Source: Echinostoma caproni (taxonomy: Eukaryota; Platyhelminthes; Trematoda; Plagiorchiida; Echinostomatidae). Taken from it: a DNA stretch of 64,000 nucleotides. The notes beneath the pieces were generated by a model. The model did not search any database. It had not been told where the DNA came from and saw only the letters and a list, made by a program, of their open reading frames with translations. The stretch is from the NCBI GenBank assembly GCA_900618425.1, contig UZAN01040750.1:1-64000 (forward strand), read 5' to 3'. A program made the translations under genes and the position numbers. Positions within the stretch are counted from its first letter, which is position 1, and each line of letters begins with the position of its first letter. Shown in pieces: positions 1 through 11,900 of this stretch.

Positions 1-1835
1 TGCAGAAGTACGTAGCAGTACTATAAATGGTCTGTAGTTAGTGATAAGATTGAATTTCACAAAGAAAACTACATTTGAGTAAAAGATTGTGATGGTCATA
101 AAAACTGCATATGGTAAACAACGTTGGTGAGATAAGCACACAGGCTTTCGGAATCAGCAAACCGAAAAAGGTTGAGGAACGTATGCCCAGAGCTTAACTG
201 TGGTGTGATGGATCAGTACACCTGAGGTACTNCCTTTCGATCAGTTTTACTATGTTTAGCTTCTACTCCTTCTATGTACCACTTCGTCATTGATAAATGA
301 TATGGGCGAGCAGAAAAAGATAACTGAAACCGCCTTGTGGACCTAAAGATTAACAGTGATGCCATCTGAAATCCTTAATGTGCTCAACACATTTTGACGA
401 CAATTTGTAACGGTAATCAATCGTTTTGACCAGCATTCGGTTGTCTGGACACAAACTTCAACCTTACACGCCATCGTCTGAAGACAAATCAAATGATTTA
501 TGTGTGAATGTGCTGCCTTCGTCAAGATAAAGTCAAATAACCATTAATAGATCATAATTATCTACGCAACACAAATTAAGATTAGTCTCATAGGATTACT
601 CCACTCAGCATAAAGCTTCATATGAAATGAGGAGTTACGATTACATTTCAATAATTTACTCTGCTGCCTTCGAGTAGAACTATTGAAGTGATAAGTTTAC
701 GATTGATCAACTGATCAGATTAGTTATTGATTCAAAAGAGCACAATCGATCATTCATCACAGTGATTAGTGAATTGTGTGCGGTTCAGTCGATTCAGAGT
801 GCATATCGATCGGTTCACAAGCTTCAAGTGTAGTAAAAATAATACAGTTGGCGTTTTGAGATACATATCGGAGGCTATTGTAAGTCAAATCCGGAATTTA
901 GTCGGAAGCGGTACTCGAATTCGAACACATCTCCCCAAAATAACTATCTTGATGATCCTGACCACCTAACTGCTACCATCGAAAAAGAATACACACGTTA
1001 CCACTTGCGATACGATCTTTTCCTGTTTGCCAGTGAATCAGGAACCCTTTGAAATCGATAAAGGGGGATTGTTCTTCTGTTGATATGTGCAGTCGATCGG
1101 TCTAATAATCCCTGTTGCTCCTGACGACCAATCACCATGTATGATGTCTTGTTACTGCATCTAGGAAGTAAACTATCCTACTAGAATATATTAATAAGGT
1201 AGTTTTGTGAAGCATACATCATTGGGTTAGAAGGCATCGGAATGCAAGCATTCTGGGTAAAGTTCTGTTCCCCATTCAAAGTGGTTAATTGCCCCTATTT
1301 ACTGATCAAACGTAGCGAAAAGTAGATTCTATCTGGCTGATAACTGTTTGTGGATTATAATTTCCATGGGGTTTAGTAGACCCTTCATAGCTTTTATTTA
1401 AGCTTTAGTGCTGCATCGTCTATTCGTATACGGTTCTGTCGCTTTTCCTCAGGGATGTTCCTACGATAATAATTCCATGAAATCCCGAAGCGTTGCCTGG
1501 TTACTTCTCGATTCGCAAATGATTCAGCCAAAAATACACAAAACTGCCTTGTCTTCTTTTGAAAAATGACACGTGGCTATTCAGCGCTCCACTGGATTGT
1601 ATTATTCAGGAACTATTATCTTCATTGATTATCACTTGAATGACGAACCATAGCAGTTCGTCTTTTTCACTCGCTGCCGGTTCTAGCAAGGTTACCCACA
1701 GGGTCCCACTGGGATCAGTACTTGGTCCCTGACCTTTTCTCACATTCATACCTGATCTATCAAATGTTCCAGTGACAAAAAATAATCTGTATTCAGATGC
1801 ATCCACAACCCGGAACGCAGTTGAAACAAACTAAG
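1..1835. other. Non-coding, nothing recognised
   Basis: AT-rich sequence with only short chance reading frames. A single N lies at 232. No exon with convincing splice sites was found. Confidence 0.5.
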
Positions 1836-1908
1836 TGCGGTGGTGGCCAAGTGGATAGGTCACAAAATTGTGACCCGGAAGTCCAGGGTTCGAACCGCTA
1901 CACCGCCG
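1836..1908 (+). repeat. tRNA-derived SINE head with intact Pol III boxes
   Basis: The A box TGGCCAAGTGG (1844-1854) matches TRGYNNARNNG exactly. The B box GGTTCGAACC (1887-1896) is perfect. GCGGTG and CACCGC flank as an acceptor-like pairing. The anticodon arm does not look like a normal tRNA, so it is more likely a SINE head than a functional tRNA gene. Confidence 0.65.
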
Positions 1909-3424
1909 CTCTTCTTCCCTATTCCTGTATTTCCCCAGGCAGCCTTTATATGGCCCCCTTCCTGGAAGTTCACTGTACGTTTGTTTATTCAATAAACATA
2001 TAACACTGCAAGAAATGCTTAACGCAGCTTATCAATGGCTTATGAGGAGCGAAATTGAACTCAATGTTTTTAACTGCGGAGTCTTATCCCTAAGTCACGG
2101 AGGTAAATTACTGTATTTACTCGAAAATCAACAACCACCACTTTCCCCAAGTGAGAAGCATCTAGGTATCGTTGTTTAGGAAGGCCTGAACTGTCGATCA
2201 ATTTCGCTATGAATTAGTCCACAACTGTGAACGATGTCGGTTTGCTCATGTGCTGTACTGTACCCACATTTGTTATTAGTGTACATTCGACCGAATACAC
2301 TGTACGATATCTAAGCCTGGAGTCCATGGCTACAACGTGATCGTAAGACGCTGTAAGTACCACTAAGAATAGCCGCCAAGACTGTCATGAGATTACATTT
2401 CCTCCTTTACGCGGAGAAGTTATAATCACAGATTATATTCCATTCAGAACCGTTTAATGCCCTTATGTACAAAACTGCGTGGGAACACAAAGACATGGCA
2501 GTGTTAATGTACTCTTTTTAGGTTAGCTGCTCATTTGCTATGGTGTACATGTCTTTTTCGTCATCACAACTCCGAAGGCCGGAACTAATTTGAGTTTTAG
2601 TCTGACACCAAACGCTGTACTGTTCTGAAAACCGTAGGCAAATTTTGTCCTTTGAACAAAGTAATGATTTTGCTGAAGGAGGATTGGGGAATTAACATTA
2701 TCTAAATTACAAATAGTCTTATTAGTTTTTCAATCTAGAGTCAACTGTGTTATCTATTTGCGCCGTTAGTGTTGAATACGTTTTACTTCTCCTTTATATA
2801 ATCCAGATCTAATAGTAGCTGACTGAAGATACAGATACACCGTAGCTGTTTAGCTATCGGCATCTTCACAGCCCTATCTAAGTTTGATCAGATAACCGGA
2901 TTAAAAGTTCTGATGTTTTTCACTTGAAAGTCATAGCACTGTGAACAAAATAACTTGCTTTCATAGACTGCTTCGGTTAAACACTGTTCTTAGGTGCACG
3001 AAGGTTGAACAAAAACATTTGGAAAATGTGACTAGATTATATAATTGGTAATAGAGACCAAACACCTTTCTGTTTTTAATCCTTTGTCGATTTTTGTGCT
3101 CAAGAACCTGAACAGCCTTGCATTAGACCAGTGAAAGTAACAAGTTCGATTGCTAATGTGAACAAATTGCGCGAAACGCGTTCGCATTCATACGGGAAAT
3201 CTAAATGTTTAAAACGTTACTTTCATAACACCCAACATCTTACCCCGCACGCCGTTATTCACTAATCAATCTCAGCCTAGTAGATTGATAATTCAACCCA
3301 AACATACACGGAAGACCTGATTTGGGAGGCTTTCGATTGGAGTTAACAAACAGTCAACTGTATCTCCTTTCGTTCCTGTTGGGCCAAAATTACCTGACTG
3401 ACTATCATTGAAGGGTACTCCTGA
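1909..3424. other. Non-coding, nothing recognised
   Basis: The sequence after the SINE head may include the SINE body for a few hundred bases, up to the AATAAA at about 1990. Nothing else is seen. Confidence 0.4.
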
Positions 3425-3700
3425 AAAAATATGAATTGGCATTTCGGTTCAAGCATTATGAGCTACTTGGCACAGTGGAAACAAACCGCCCTCCGTGCGA
3501 TGGATTCGGAGATCACAGTCCTTACGGGACGGTGGATATGCACTACTGATGAGCTCTAATCAAAACGAAACTGGAGTCTCGTGCTTTTGAGTCGGCCGAA
3601 TTAACTGAGGGTTATGCGTGAAGGAGAATTCTGAAGGATGATCAGTTCAAATCCATATCATTTATCCTATACCACTCGCAAGTAATTGAGTTGAATATGA
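3425..3700 (+). repeat. Hammerhead-bearing dispersed repeat, copy 1
   Basis: This stretch aligns over its length with 25285-25545, with shared blocks such as ATGAAxTGGCAxTTCGGTTC, GTGGATATGCACT, GAGCTCTAAT and GATCAGTT/GGTCAGTT. The copies are clearly diverged. The centre carries a hammerhead ribozyme motif. The size and ribozyme recall the schistosome Sm-alpha SINE-like repeats, but ends and Pol III boxes were not found. Confidence 0.75.
3540..3584 (+). ncRNA. Decayed type-I hammerhead ribozyme, copy 1
   Basis: The core CTGATGA (3546-3552) and GAAAC (3567-3571) are intact, and the cleavage triplet is GTC (3576-3578). Stem I pairs GCACTA (3540-3545) with TCGTGC (3579-3584) with one mismatch. 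Stem III is only 3 bp (ACT/AGT with a GG loop). Stem II (3553-3566) keeps only its closing G-C pair, so this copy is probably inactive or weak. Hammerheads with very short stem III usually act as dimers. Confidence 0.75.
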
Positions 3701-4408
3701 ATCGCAGGAAAGTAGAATGCGCTAATTCAGGGGCTGCGGAATGTATTGATAAGATGCAGTACATTCAAAACTCATTTATTCGTGCATACTTTTATGGTGA
3801 TCACCATTGGCTCATTGCAGCTCATCAGATGAAACTCAATTGTGCTCCAATGTGAACTAGTTAAATAAGAAATTGAGGTGCCCATTATTTCACTTCGCTT
3901 CTATCTCCAAATAGCTTGACTCACGGTTGACCTTTAATTTTTAGTTTTGTCCATGAGTTGTCCTCATCTCAGTTATGTTTTGATCCCGCTTGCTTGCTTA
4001 TCGTAATCAGTAATATCTGATTCTAATTTTGAAACTCAAATCAGGTTGCTCTCAACGATTTCGGCTATTCGCTCTGGAAAAGCAATGGGCGTTGGAGTTG
4101 GAGGAGAAACACGGTGAATGGTTCTGGTCTACGTTTTCTCCGGATCGCTACGCAGTACGGATGGGTGGGGAGATGAATCCTACCCCATCAAATTGTCCCG
4201 TNCTTCAAGACTGGATCTTATTTTTGAGACTAACAAATAGTTTCTATTTTTACCTCACCTAGTCACAAAATGGTAACTAATCGTGTTATTTTCAATCGGG
4301 ACAAATAGATAACCACAGTCCGGGATTCATCCCAAGCTCGAGCAGTGAGCAGCCTATAACTACACTGTAAGATATGTACAGTATAAAGCTGGGCACCACC
4401 ATATCTTC

Positions 4409-4537
4409 TCACCACCGAATTGGGTATGACTCAAATCTTTGATCTTCACCCGACGCACGGTTCTCCCTTCGTACGTCTCTCCAATACTCAAGCTCGGTAG
4501 TTTCCTCAAATGGCGCCGTAGACCTGGTTGAGGGTAG
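4409..4537 (-). CDS. Candidate alternative last exon of the EGF-ligand gene
   Basis: The acceptor AAGTGTTTCAG is followed by 42 codons and TGA at 4411-4409. The peptide begins LPSTRSTAPFEETTELEYWR and is polar and charged like a cytoplasmic tail. It enters in phase 0, so it could replace the 8914-8651 exon after the donor at 15664. Another reading frame on the same strand is also open here, which weakens the call. It could instead belong to another gene or be chance. Confidence 0.35.
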   Translation of the reverse strand, partial: LPSTRSTAPFEETTELEYWRDVRRENRASGEDQRFESYPIRW

Positions 4538-5961
4538 CTGAAACACTTACAAGTGTTATATGTATATCCATATGACTGGTTCCAGACTGATGACAACCGT
4601 TCATTTGATAGAATGACAGGGAGTATGATTAAGTTAGACATCTTACTTGAAACAGAGTAATCATACATTCGACAAACATTTGTGATCATGGGCTGAACAG
4701 TCCGACGGTATCTTGACATCTTCTTGCGTTGTTATTTTGAATACAGTAATTCACTTGAGTAGGTCTTGTTCATATTTAAATATTATGAGCAATAGACAAT
4801 CACTTCTTCTTGTGCGCGCGCATTCTACTCACAATTGTGAGTAGCAGCTAAAAACGAGTGTTTTAGCGAAGCCTTGGGATACAAGTGCATCTTCGGATAA
4901 AAGGAAAATGCTTTTGGAGATATCGTTTCGTATTTCGTTTTCATAATCTCTTCGTAGATGTTTGAGTAACAACTTAGAAAAGGAGTTACTACGGTAAAGT
5001 CAGACGGGGAATCTAGGCCTGCATACAATCGATCTACAGAGTTATATAATAGAAAAGCAATCGGCTCAGCATCGCACCGATCCCATCACCAGTCACCGCG
5101 CGGGGTATACTGATATCAGGAATTTCCGGTAAATAACCGTGATGATTAGACTCATAATGTCTATGCCATACGCTGTTATTAGTACACCCCGTTGCTCGCG
5201 ATGGCTATTCAGATCTGTGGATCTACTTGCGCATTGGTGGCTCAGTATAAGTCCTTGATTTGCATCAGCGTAGCCTTTTCGGGATGAGAAATAACTCCCA
5301 GTTCGGTAGGAAGGAATATCAGTTTTCATTACTGCACAGGACCTTATGACTTGGTTGGCGCTCGTGCCCCTTTCGGGCAGTCCACCTCCTCCATTTACCT
5401 CCATCCTATAATCTATTATCAACTGTGGCTCCCCAAAGTTGAGACATGCATCAGCGGCCCCACCCCGGCAAACCGCTCGACAAGTGAGCTGAACCAGTTG
5501 GCATTAATCGAGGTTTGAAGTCTCTATTGAGAGAGTGAACGGTATGCCAAAGCAGCCAATTGGGCATACAAGATCCACTTGATTGAATGGTTATGAAAAA
5601 ATTTCAACCAAACAGGAACGCATGGAGCCTTAGGTTGTGTCTGTGTCTACCGCATCGCGAAGGCGTTTATACGGAGCATTTAGCTGTTCGGCGGCTACGT
5701 CTCTCGTATCAAGCTCCCTTGCAACTCCGTTGTTAAAATGGAACCGGCTTAGTCTTTCCAATAAACCAGTCGCAGTAAATTAAGAAAACAGTGTAGGGGC
5801 TCGTGATGTGGAGCCATCGTTGGTTGTACATATTTCTAAGAAGGCATAATATCAGCTTGAGACTGTTGAACGAAGATGTCTCATAATTCAAACAGAAAAT
5901 TCACCAAAGGTTTCGATTACCTATTTGCTGTTTCGCTGACCCACGTAAACATCACGTCTAG

Positions 5962-6161
5962 AAGCTGTGGAGAGGTTTACCAGAGAAAGTTACTACTACA
6001 ACGGAGATGTCCTTGAGACGGAGGTAGTTCCCACTAGGAGAACCATTCAACCTGCACCTTTATCCAGAATGGTTTCACCAGAGCCGTGCGTGGAATTATT
6101 GTTACAGCTGTTGGCCAAACTGATGCAAAACCCTGACTTTCATCACATTTGTTCCTCCTAA
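5962..6161 (+). CDS. Candidate terminal exon, unknown protein
   Basis: After an AG (..CATCACGTCTAG) the plus strand is open to TAA at 6159-6161. The peptide starts AVERFTRESYYYNGDVLET and looks protein-like. No domain is recognised and I could not link an upstream exon with matching phase. It may be chance. Confidence 0.22.
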
Positions 6162-6233
6162 GTCATAGCCATAAATATGTAAGTATGATATTGCAAACTG
6201 AAATGGATTTCCAAAATGAGAGTGATGTTGCAG

Positions 6234-6376
6234 GAGTTTGATCAATACCGGTATAATTGTAACACGTCTTGAGTATAGACAATTCGATCGCCTTCATACT
6301 GTTGCAGTCAACGAGAATTTGTTCCTACACGATGAAATAAAACAGGGAGATGACTACACATCGGTGTTACTATTTG
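6234..6376 (+). CDS. Candidate internal exon, unknown protein
   Basis: Acceptor GATGTTGCAG and donor TTTG|GTAAGA bracket 47 codons, phase 2 in and 1 out. The peptide contains VAVNENLFLHDEIKQGDDY, which reads as ordinary globular protein. No family recognised. No neighbouring exon with matching phase was established, so it stands alone. Confidence 0.3.
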
Positions 6377-8650
6377 GTAAGATCGGACCCAGCCTGAGAA
6401 GCTTTAAGACTTGTAATTTAATGGTTCATACCGTCCTGAGGTCAAATCGGTTGCCATTGTCTTTTGTGTTTACAAAATCGAACTGTACTCCTCTATAGTC
6501 AAAGCCTCAGCTATTCTTCTCATGTTTTCTGGATATCGGTATAGTAAGTTGGGGAGAACATATCCTTGAGTTTGTTCTTTTGACCGTCTCTCGTATAACT
6601 GTTCACTCCTTTCCGGAATTTGACTTCTTAGTGCACAAGGCATCTTCACCATTCTGAAGTGTTTCATAGATGTATCAGATGAATGATTTTACAGATGTGC
6701 GAGATAACACACCTGAGGTAAGGGGGCATGAAATAAAAGTGTTTCGGGGATGTGACCCTCCTCGAGAGTGTGGTTCTTTGCTACCCGAATGATAAATAAC
6801 CGGAGTAAATTAACAAAAATATATTTCTACCAACTCAACAAGGGACCTCAAGAGCATTCTCTGCAAAATTTGTTGCTGTGCAATTGAAAAGGATGACTGA
6901 GCTTGTCTAGTCTAGCCGCATTTTGATCTGGAACTACTAAGACTTCATCTATAGAAAGTAGATCCCGAAGTTTGTCTCTTCCTCCTTGCTTTCCCTCTCC
7001 TGTCCGATACTGACGGCTTAGTGTTGAAATCTGAAAAAAAGTAATAAATACCGACAATAATTAGTCTGTAAACAACGAATGACCTGGCTCTACCTCATAG
7101 GTCTACGGGCTATAGTCCTTACAGTACGTATTGCATAGTATATAATTAGGAATAGGTCAGACGAATAAAACGCACTAACCTCTATTGGGTCTGAAGCTGA
7201 AAATTCACCGCTTGATGAGGGTGATCACTTCACATATTGATTTGTTAGTTTTTCTCGCATGAATTTTCGATCTCGCCCATTTGACCTCATTATGCAGTCG
7301 ATCAGGAATGGTTCACATGATAGCACGTAAAGAGGTTGTTTGAATAAGCAGTACTGATTTTCATTGATCAGAAGGAAAGTCCTGTACTTTGGTAGGGAAT
7401 ACATCAACGTCAGAAAACTTCAAGTGGACCCCGTCGCAGATGTTTCAATCACCAGAATTTTTAAAATTTATCTACATATGGAATACCTCCGTGTTAGGGC
7501 AAAACGTGAAGGATTTATTCACGCACAACTAATGTGGCGGCATCAATCTAAGGGCACCGTAAAACATTTGGAACTCGCGTAGTCAAGCCAACTATTAGAA
7601 ATTGGTGTCTTGTATCAGTATTTGCACCAAACAACGGTTATCGTTTTTACTCCATCGTTTAGCTTCCTTTAGCCTTGAGCATTCATTTTTACTAGACAAA
7701 AAAGGATTACTGAACACCTTTTATGACAGAACTGCTTCGGTTTCCTTCATTTTCATAAGTTTCAAAACCGAGACGATGGTTACCGAGAATTCGTTGTGTT
7801 ATCTTCGGACCCAGGTTACCGGCAGTTAGTATGTGATGTACCCACTCTACTAAGTTGATTATAATTAAATTCGCACTAAATATTGGACTACTTACAGTTT
7901 TTAGGTAGTCAAATTCTAAACTTATCTTCAATTTGGACTCCACAGTTAACTTTCGTGCTAGTGCAGTTCCTACCAGCTTCAATATCGACTTTCGTTGAGG
8001 AAGATGACGTAAACGAGATCCGTGTGTCACCTCACATAGCTAATCGCCATAAGTAATGCCTTCAATGAGAACAATTCAATTTCTCCAACGAATAAAAGGC
8101 AGCAATTTAATGAAATAATGCATGTACAATAAAACTGCATCCAAGTGAATGGCTTGAAGAAACTCTAGACTATAGGCGAATGACAAGTTCAATACAAAGA
8201 ACGCTTTAGATAGTGGAATAAGAAAATCTGATTGTGCGTGGCTTCATCACCAGAAGACAGTTGTGAACAGGTATTCATACATACTTCATAAAAGAAAATG
8301 GAAGATATGAGATTACAGGGGACAGACACACAAATCACAAGGTGGCAGACGTTTTCCAACCGTTTTCTGCTTTTTTTCTTGCATTGTTCATTCTTTATGA
8401 GGCAGAAAATGTAGAAAGAGAGGCTGTTGGGTGTTCTTTAGTCAACATTTGTCTGCCGTGATGATTGCACATTAGAGCCAATGAAATCGGGTCCAAATGG
8501 TTATAAAACCAACAAATATGTGTATAACAATTGAAATAACTGCATTATTCTGAATCCTGTCTGTCTTTTGGTTGAGGTTGCTCTGAGGTGACAGAAGAAA
8601 TCCACAGTGATTTGTTTTTCGCAGTGTATGTCTTTTCGATCTCACTCCCA
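6377..8650. other. Downstream flank of the EGF-ligand gene
   Basis: This probably includes the 3' untranslated region of the minus-strand gene below 8651. Short plus- and minus-strand reading frames occur, but I could not support any as a gene. Confidence 0.4.
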
Positions 8651-8914
8651 TTAAGGCTCTGTTTCCACAGGACATTTTGTCTCCCTGGCGTCGGAGGTCT
8701 CGATCTGACGTATCGATCCGGAATCATCTTTCTGCAAGACATCCGCGGAATCCTCATGAAGTAATTTCACCGTCTCATTCACGTCGGCATTGTTGTCCTC
8801 TGGAACAGCCTGCTGGCTAGTGTTCTGTTCATTTGTTTCTCGGTGATTCTCATACTCGTCCAAACCTACATTGTCATAAATGCTATACGATCGCGAAGTA
8901 TAGTCTTTCTGGGT
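8651..8914 (-). CDS. Terminal exon: acidic cytoplasmic tail and stop
   Basis: The acceptor CTCTACTTTTTCAG is strong, phase 0. The exon has 87 codons followed by TAA at 8653-8651. It is acidic and polar with no domain I recognise. It contains YSIYDNVGLDEYENH, with two Y-x-N motifs (YDNV, YENH) of the kind bound by Grb2-type SH2 domains when phosphorylated; that role is inference. The upstream exon's phase 0 end joins it directly. I found no convincing poly(A) signal close downstream. Confidence 0.72.
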   Translation of the reverse strand, partial: TQKDYTSRSYSIYDNVGLDEYENHRETNEQNTSQQAVPEDNNADVNETVKLLHEDSADVLQKDDSGSIRQIETSDARETKCPVETEP

Positions 8915-11900
8915 CTGAAAAAGTAGAGAAAGAAGAAGTGAAATTATATTCCTATAAATATGTAGTAGCAACAGAGGTAAAATTGGACACTGTCCATGTG
9001 CAACCAAAATATTTGTGGTCCAGCTTTCCAGTCATCATAAGAATCTGTTATTACAAAAGAAGAACAGACAAATCCTATGACACACGACAGTTGATGAGAA
9101 CAACTGTGATCGTATTTAACGGGATTTCTGAGTGGTTTATTTGTGTCTACCCATATTCGAATGCGATGGAAATCTTTGTGATGACCGCAAAACAGCACTG
9201 GACAGCTGTTTATTCCTGTTTGGTACTCGTCGGCAGTACGTAAGTTTTGACCCTATCAAGACTCTAACCGCAAACATTCGGGTCGAGACTTCAAATCCTT
9301 ACCCCTGAGCTACACGGCCAACGGTCGTCACCCTGCGCAAATGGTTTAATCAATTTTCAGAGTATCAAGCTTGGATTAGCTCATTCAATGGTTAAAAGGC
9401 ACCAAACACTCTGGATGGTCTTGATACTCTTGAACTCACGCAGTTTCGAGTTTCGTTTCCAATATGCTTTCACACTTGTTCAATTCCGATTTAACCCTCT
9501 CCTATAATCTAGAACGCCAAAGTCAAGGTAACTTTTATCCTTGTCACACAGCATGGTTTGTCGCCTCGTCCCAGCCTCCTTCTTCAAGATTTTGTAATCA
9601 TGTGCTGAGCTGAACTCCCGCTTCTCATGTGTTACTTCATGACCACGTTGGGCAAAAGAATATCCGCCATGTCACCGATTCGTCCTCAGTGATCCACTGG
9701 CTGACCACTTGCTAATTACCGTGTGATTGCTTCTCTGTTCGGTTGATACTATGCTTATCACGGATTTACTTTTCAATGTTTTCCAATTTGGTCCCTTTTC
9801 CAAATTTGTATGCCTCATAATCCCTCTTACTATGTTTAAGTCTATCTGAACAAAAACTTTTGAAGCTGGTCAAACACCGGTGTTCAAATTTTCTTTCTCC
9901 CAAGGATCACAAAATCGTAGGACATCTTTTATAGCTCTGATTTTCCGCCCACTTATTATCTTTCTATAGTGAAACGCAGAGGCAACCAGTTGGGTTTGAA
10001 TAATTGCCCCCCCCCGTCTTCTTTGCACAACAGTGCCAATGATTATAATGATAGATGCATGTCATGTAACTGAAACCATGATATCTCTGATGGGGATATG
10101 CTAATGTCATTTGATTGTTCTAGTCGGTCAGCACAGCGGTACTATCCATCCAGAATGTGGAGAAACCCACTATCGGGTTTTGCGCGGCTTCATTCGATCG
10201 GTCATGTCCTGTTTCTGGAGCCCTGTGCACTTTTTCCGCTGTCCTTTAAACCACCGCCATCATCAGCCCTGACAACTTGTGTGGCATTCAATACGAATGG
10301 ATGGTTTTTCTACCCATCTTTTTTGCACTAGTTGTTCCCATCTTTCGAAGATGGCTTTTTTATACATAATGAAGCGCGAAATTTTTCAACAAAGTTGACA
10401 GATATACTGTCAAGATCAGGAAAATCGTTCACACCTGTGTTTGATGTCGTCGTGTGTGAGCAAACGGGTATTTTTGATGCGCGTGTCTATTCTGCCATAT
10501 TGAATCACCCGTTCTTCTTAAACACACATTACACCAGTGGACAATCTGGCCATGTACTGACCACAATTTTTATGATTGATAAACCGGAAGTCCCCGCAAA
10601 TAGAATGTTTCCCTAAGAATGATTTATAATGGTGCGCGAATAAATGAGAAAGTAGTGCGCAACAGAAAAAAGTAACACAAAAGTGTGAAGAACAGATAGG
10701 GTGCAATCGAATCAGTGAGAACATAGTCATACAGCTTTGTAGACACATACTAACACAACCAACGAACAACATAGACAAATAGCGGGCTCACTTGGCGAGT
10801 GTCCGCTGGAAGAACGTCTCGATGGTCGCTGGATGGTAGAAATGATAGGTGATCTTGTGATTCATACCACGAAATATTTTGACCATTACGGTCCTCAGTT
10901 TGTGTAGAAACCAAGTTTGAATTTTTGTCACTTAGCAATCGGCGCTTTTGTGGTTCATTTAATCTCCAATCGCCCTTATATCATAGTAATAACATGTTCC
11001 ATGCTCAACTCTCAGACTCGATTTAAATATGGTTAGTTCACCATATACAAACGAGAGCAGAATGTATCAAACTGTATGGAGCCGATCATAAAAACAGTCG
11101 AACATGTATTTTCGTAATGTTGCGAGCTTTGCCTCCACTTTATTTTAAAAATAACGATTCTGTACGTCTCTGTGTGTGCGCTAGGAGGAGTGAAGCAGCA
11201 TAAAAAGCACCAACCGGATATCATGTTGATTGATTCATCCCTGTACAAAGATCAATTTGTTCGCTCTGAAGCTCCGTACAATATCACTCTCTAGAGTCCG
11301 CGTTTCCGTATGTTCAGATCTGGCAATTTATTCTTATCTGTTCCAAACGGTTTAGTGGGTAAGGTGTACTTTCTGATTGAAACGCAAACCAGAGAAGGAG
11401 TGCAATGTAATCTTCCATTTCCGATAAATGAAAAGATCAGTGTATCAGGTCATAGACAGACTTTTAAATAGTTCTCACTATCAGGACTACTTGATTGTGT
11501 CATATGCGTCCGTTTTGTACTGTGGGAGTATACCTACGCGGGTAGGGAAGCATGTGGTTGAATGGAGGTTTTCAAAATGGTTTTCGTAGAACTGAGTTTG
11601 GCATTATTGGTTTATGTCAAACCCACTACCCTCAATTGTTAGGGTTAGCGGAAAGATGTTTGTGTCTGCCCTGATAATGTCAACCCTAAACCTTCCTTCG
11701 AAAACTCCATTTTTAACATTCAACACCGGTTGAGATGTAAAATATTTTCTGAATGTAACCTGCCCACTACTGTAAATCTTTAAGAATGGTGGAACCATCC
11801 AATAGAGTTTAGTCGTCGTTTTTAAATAATTATTATTATTGTTATTCCTATTGACATTATTAGTAGTATTAGTAGCATTATGGGCAATAGCAGTGATGGT

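Noticed and set aside
1836..1908. Functional tRNA gene
   Set aside because: The boxes are good but the anticodon arm is abnormal and related degenerate copies exist in the window.
3815..3840. CTCATCAG on the opposite strand as a hammerhead core
   Set aside because: No GAAAC box or stems accompany it.
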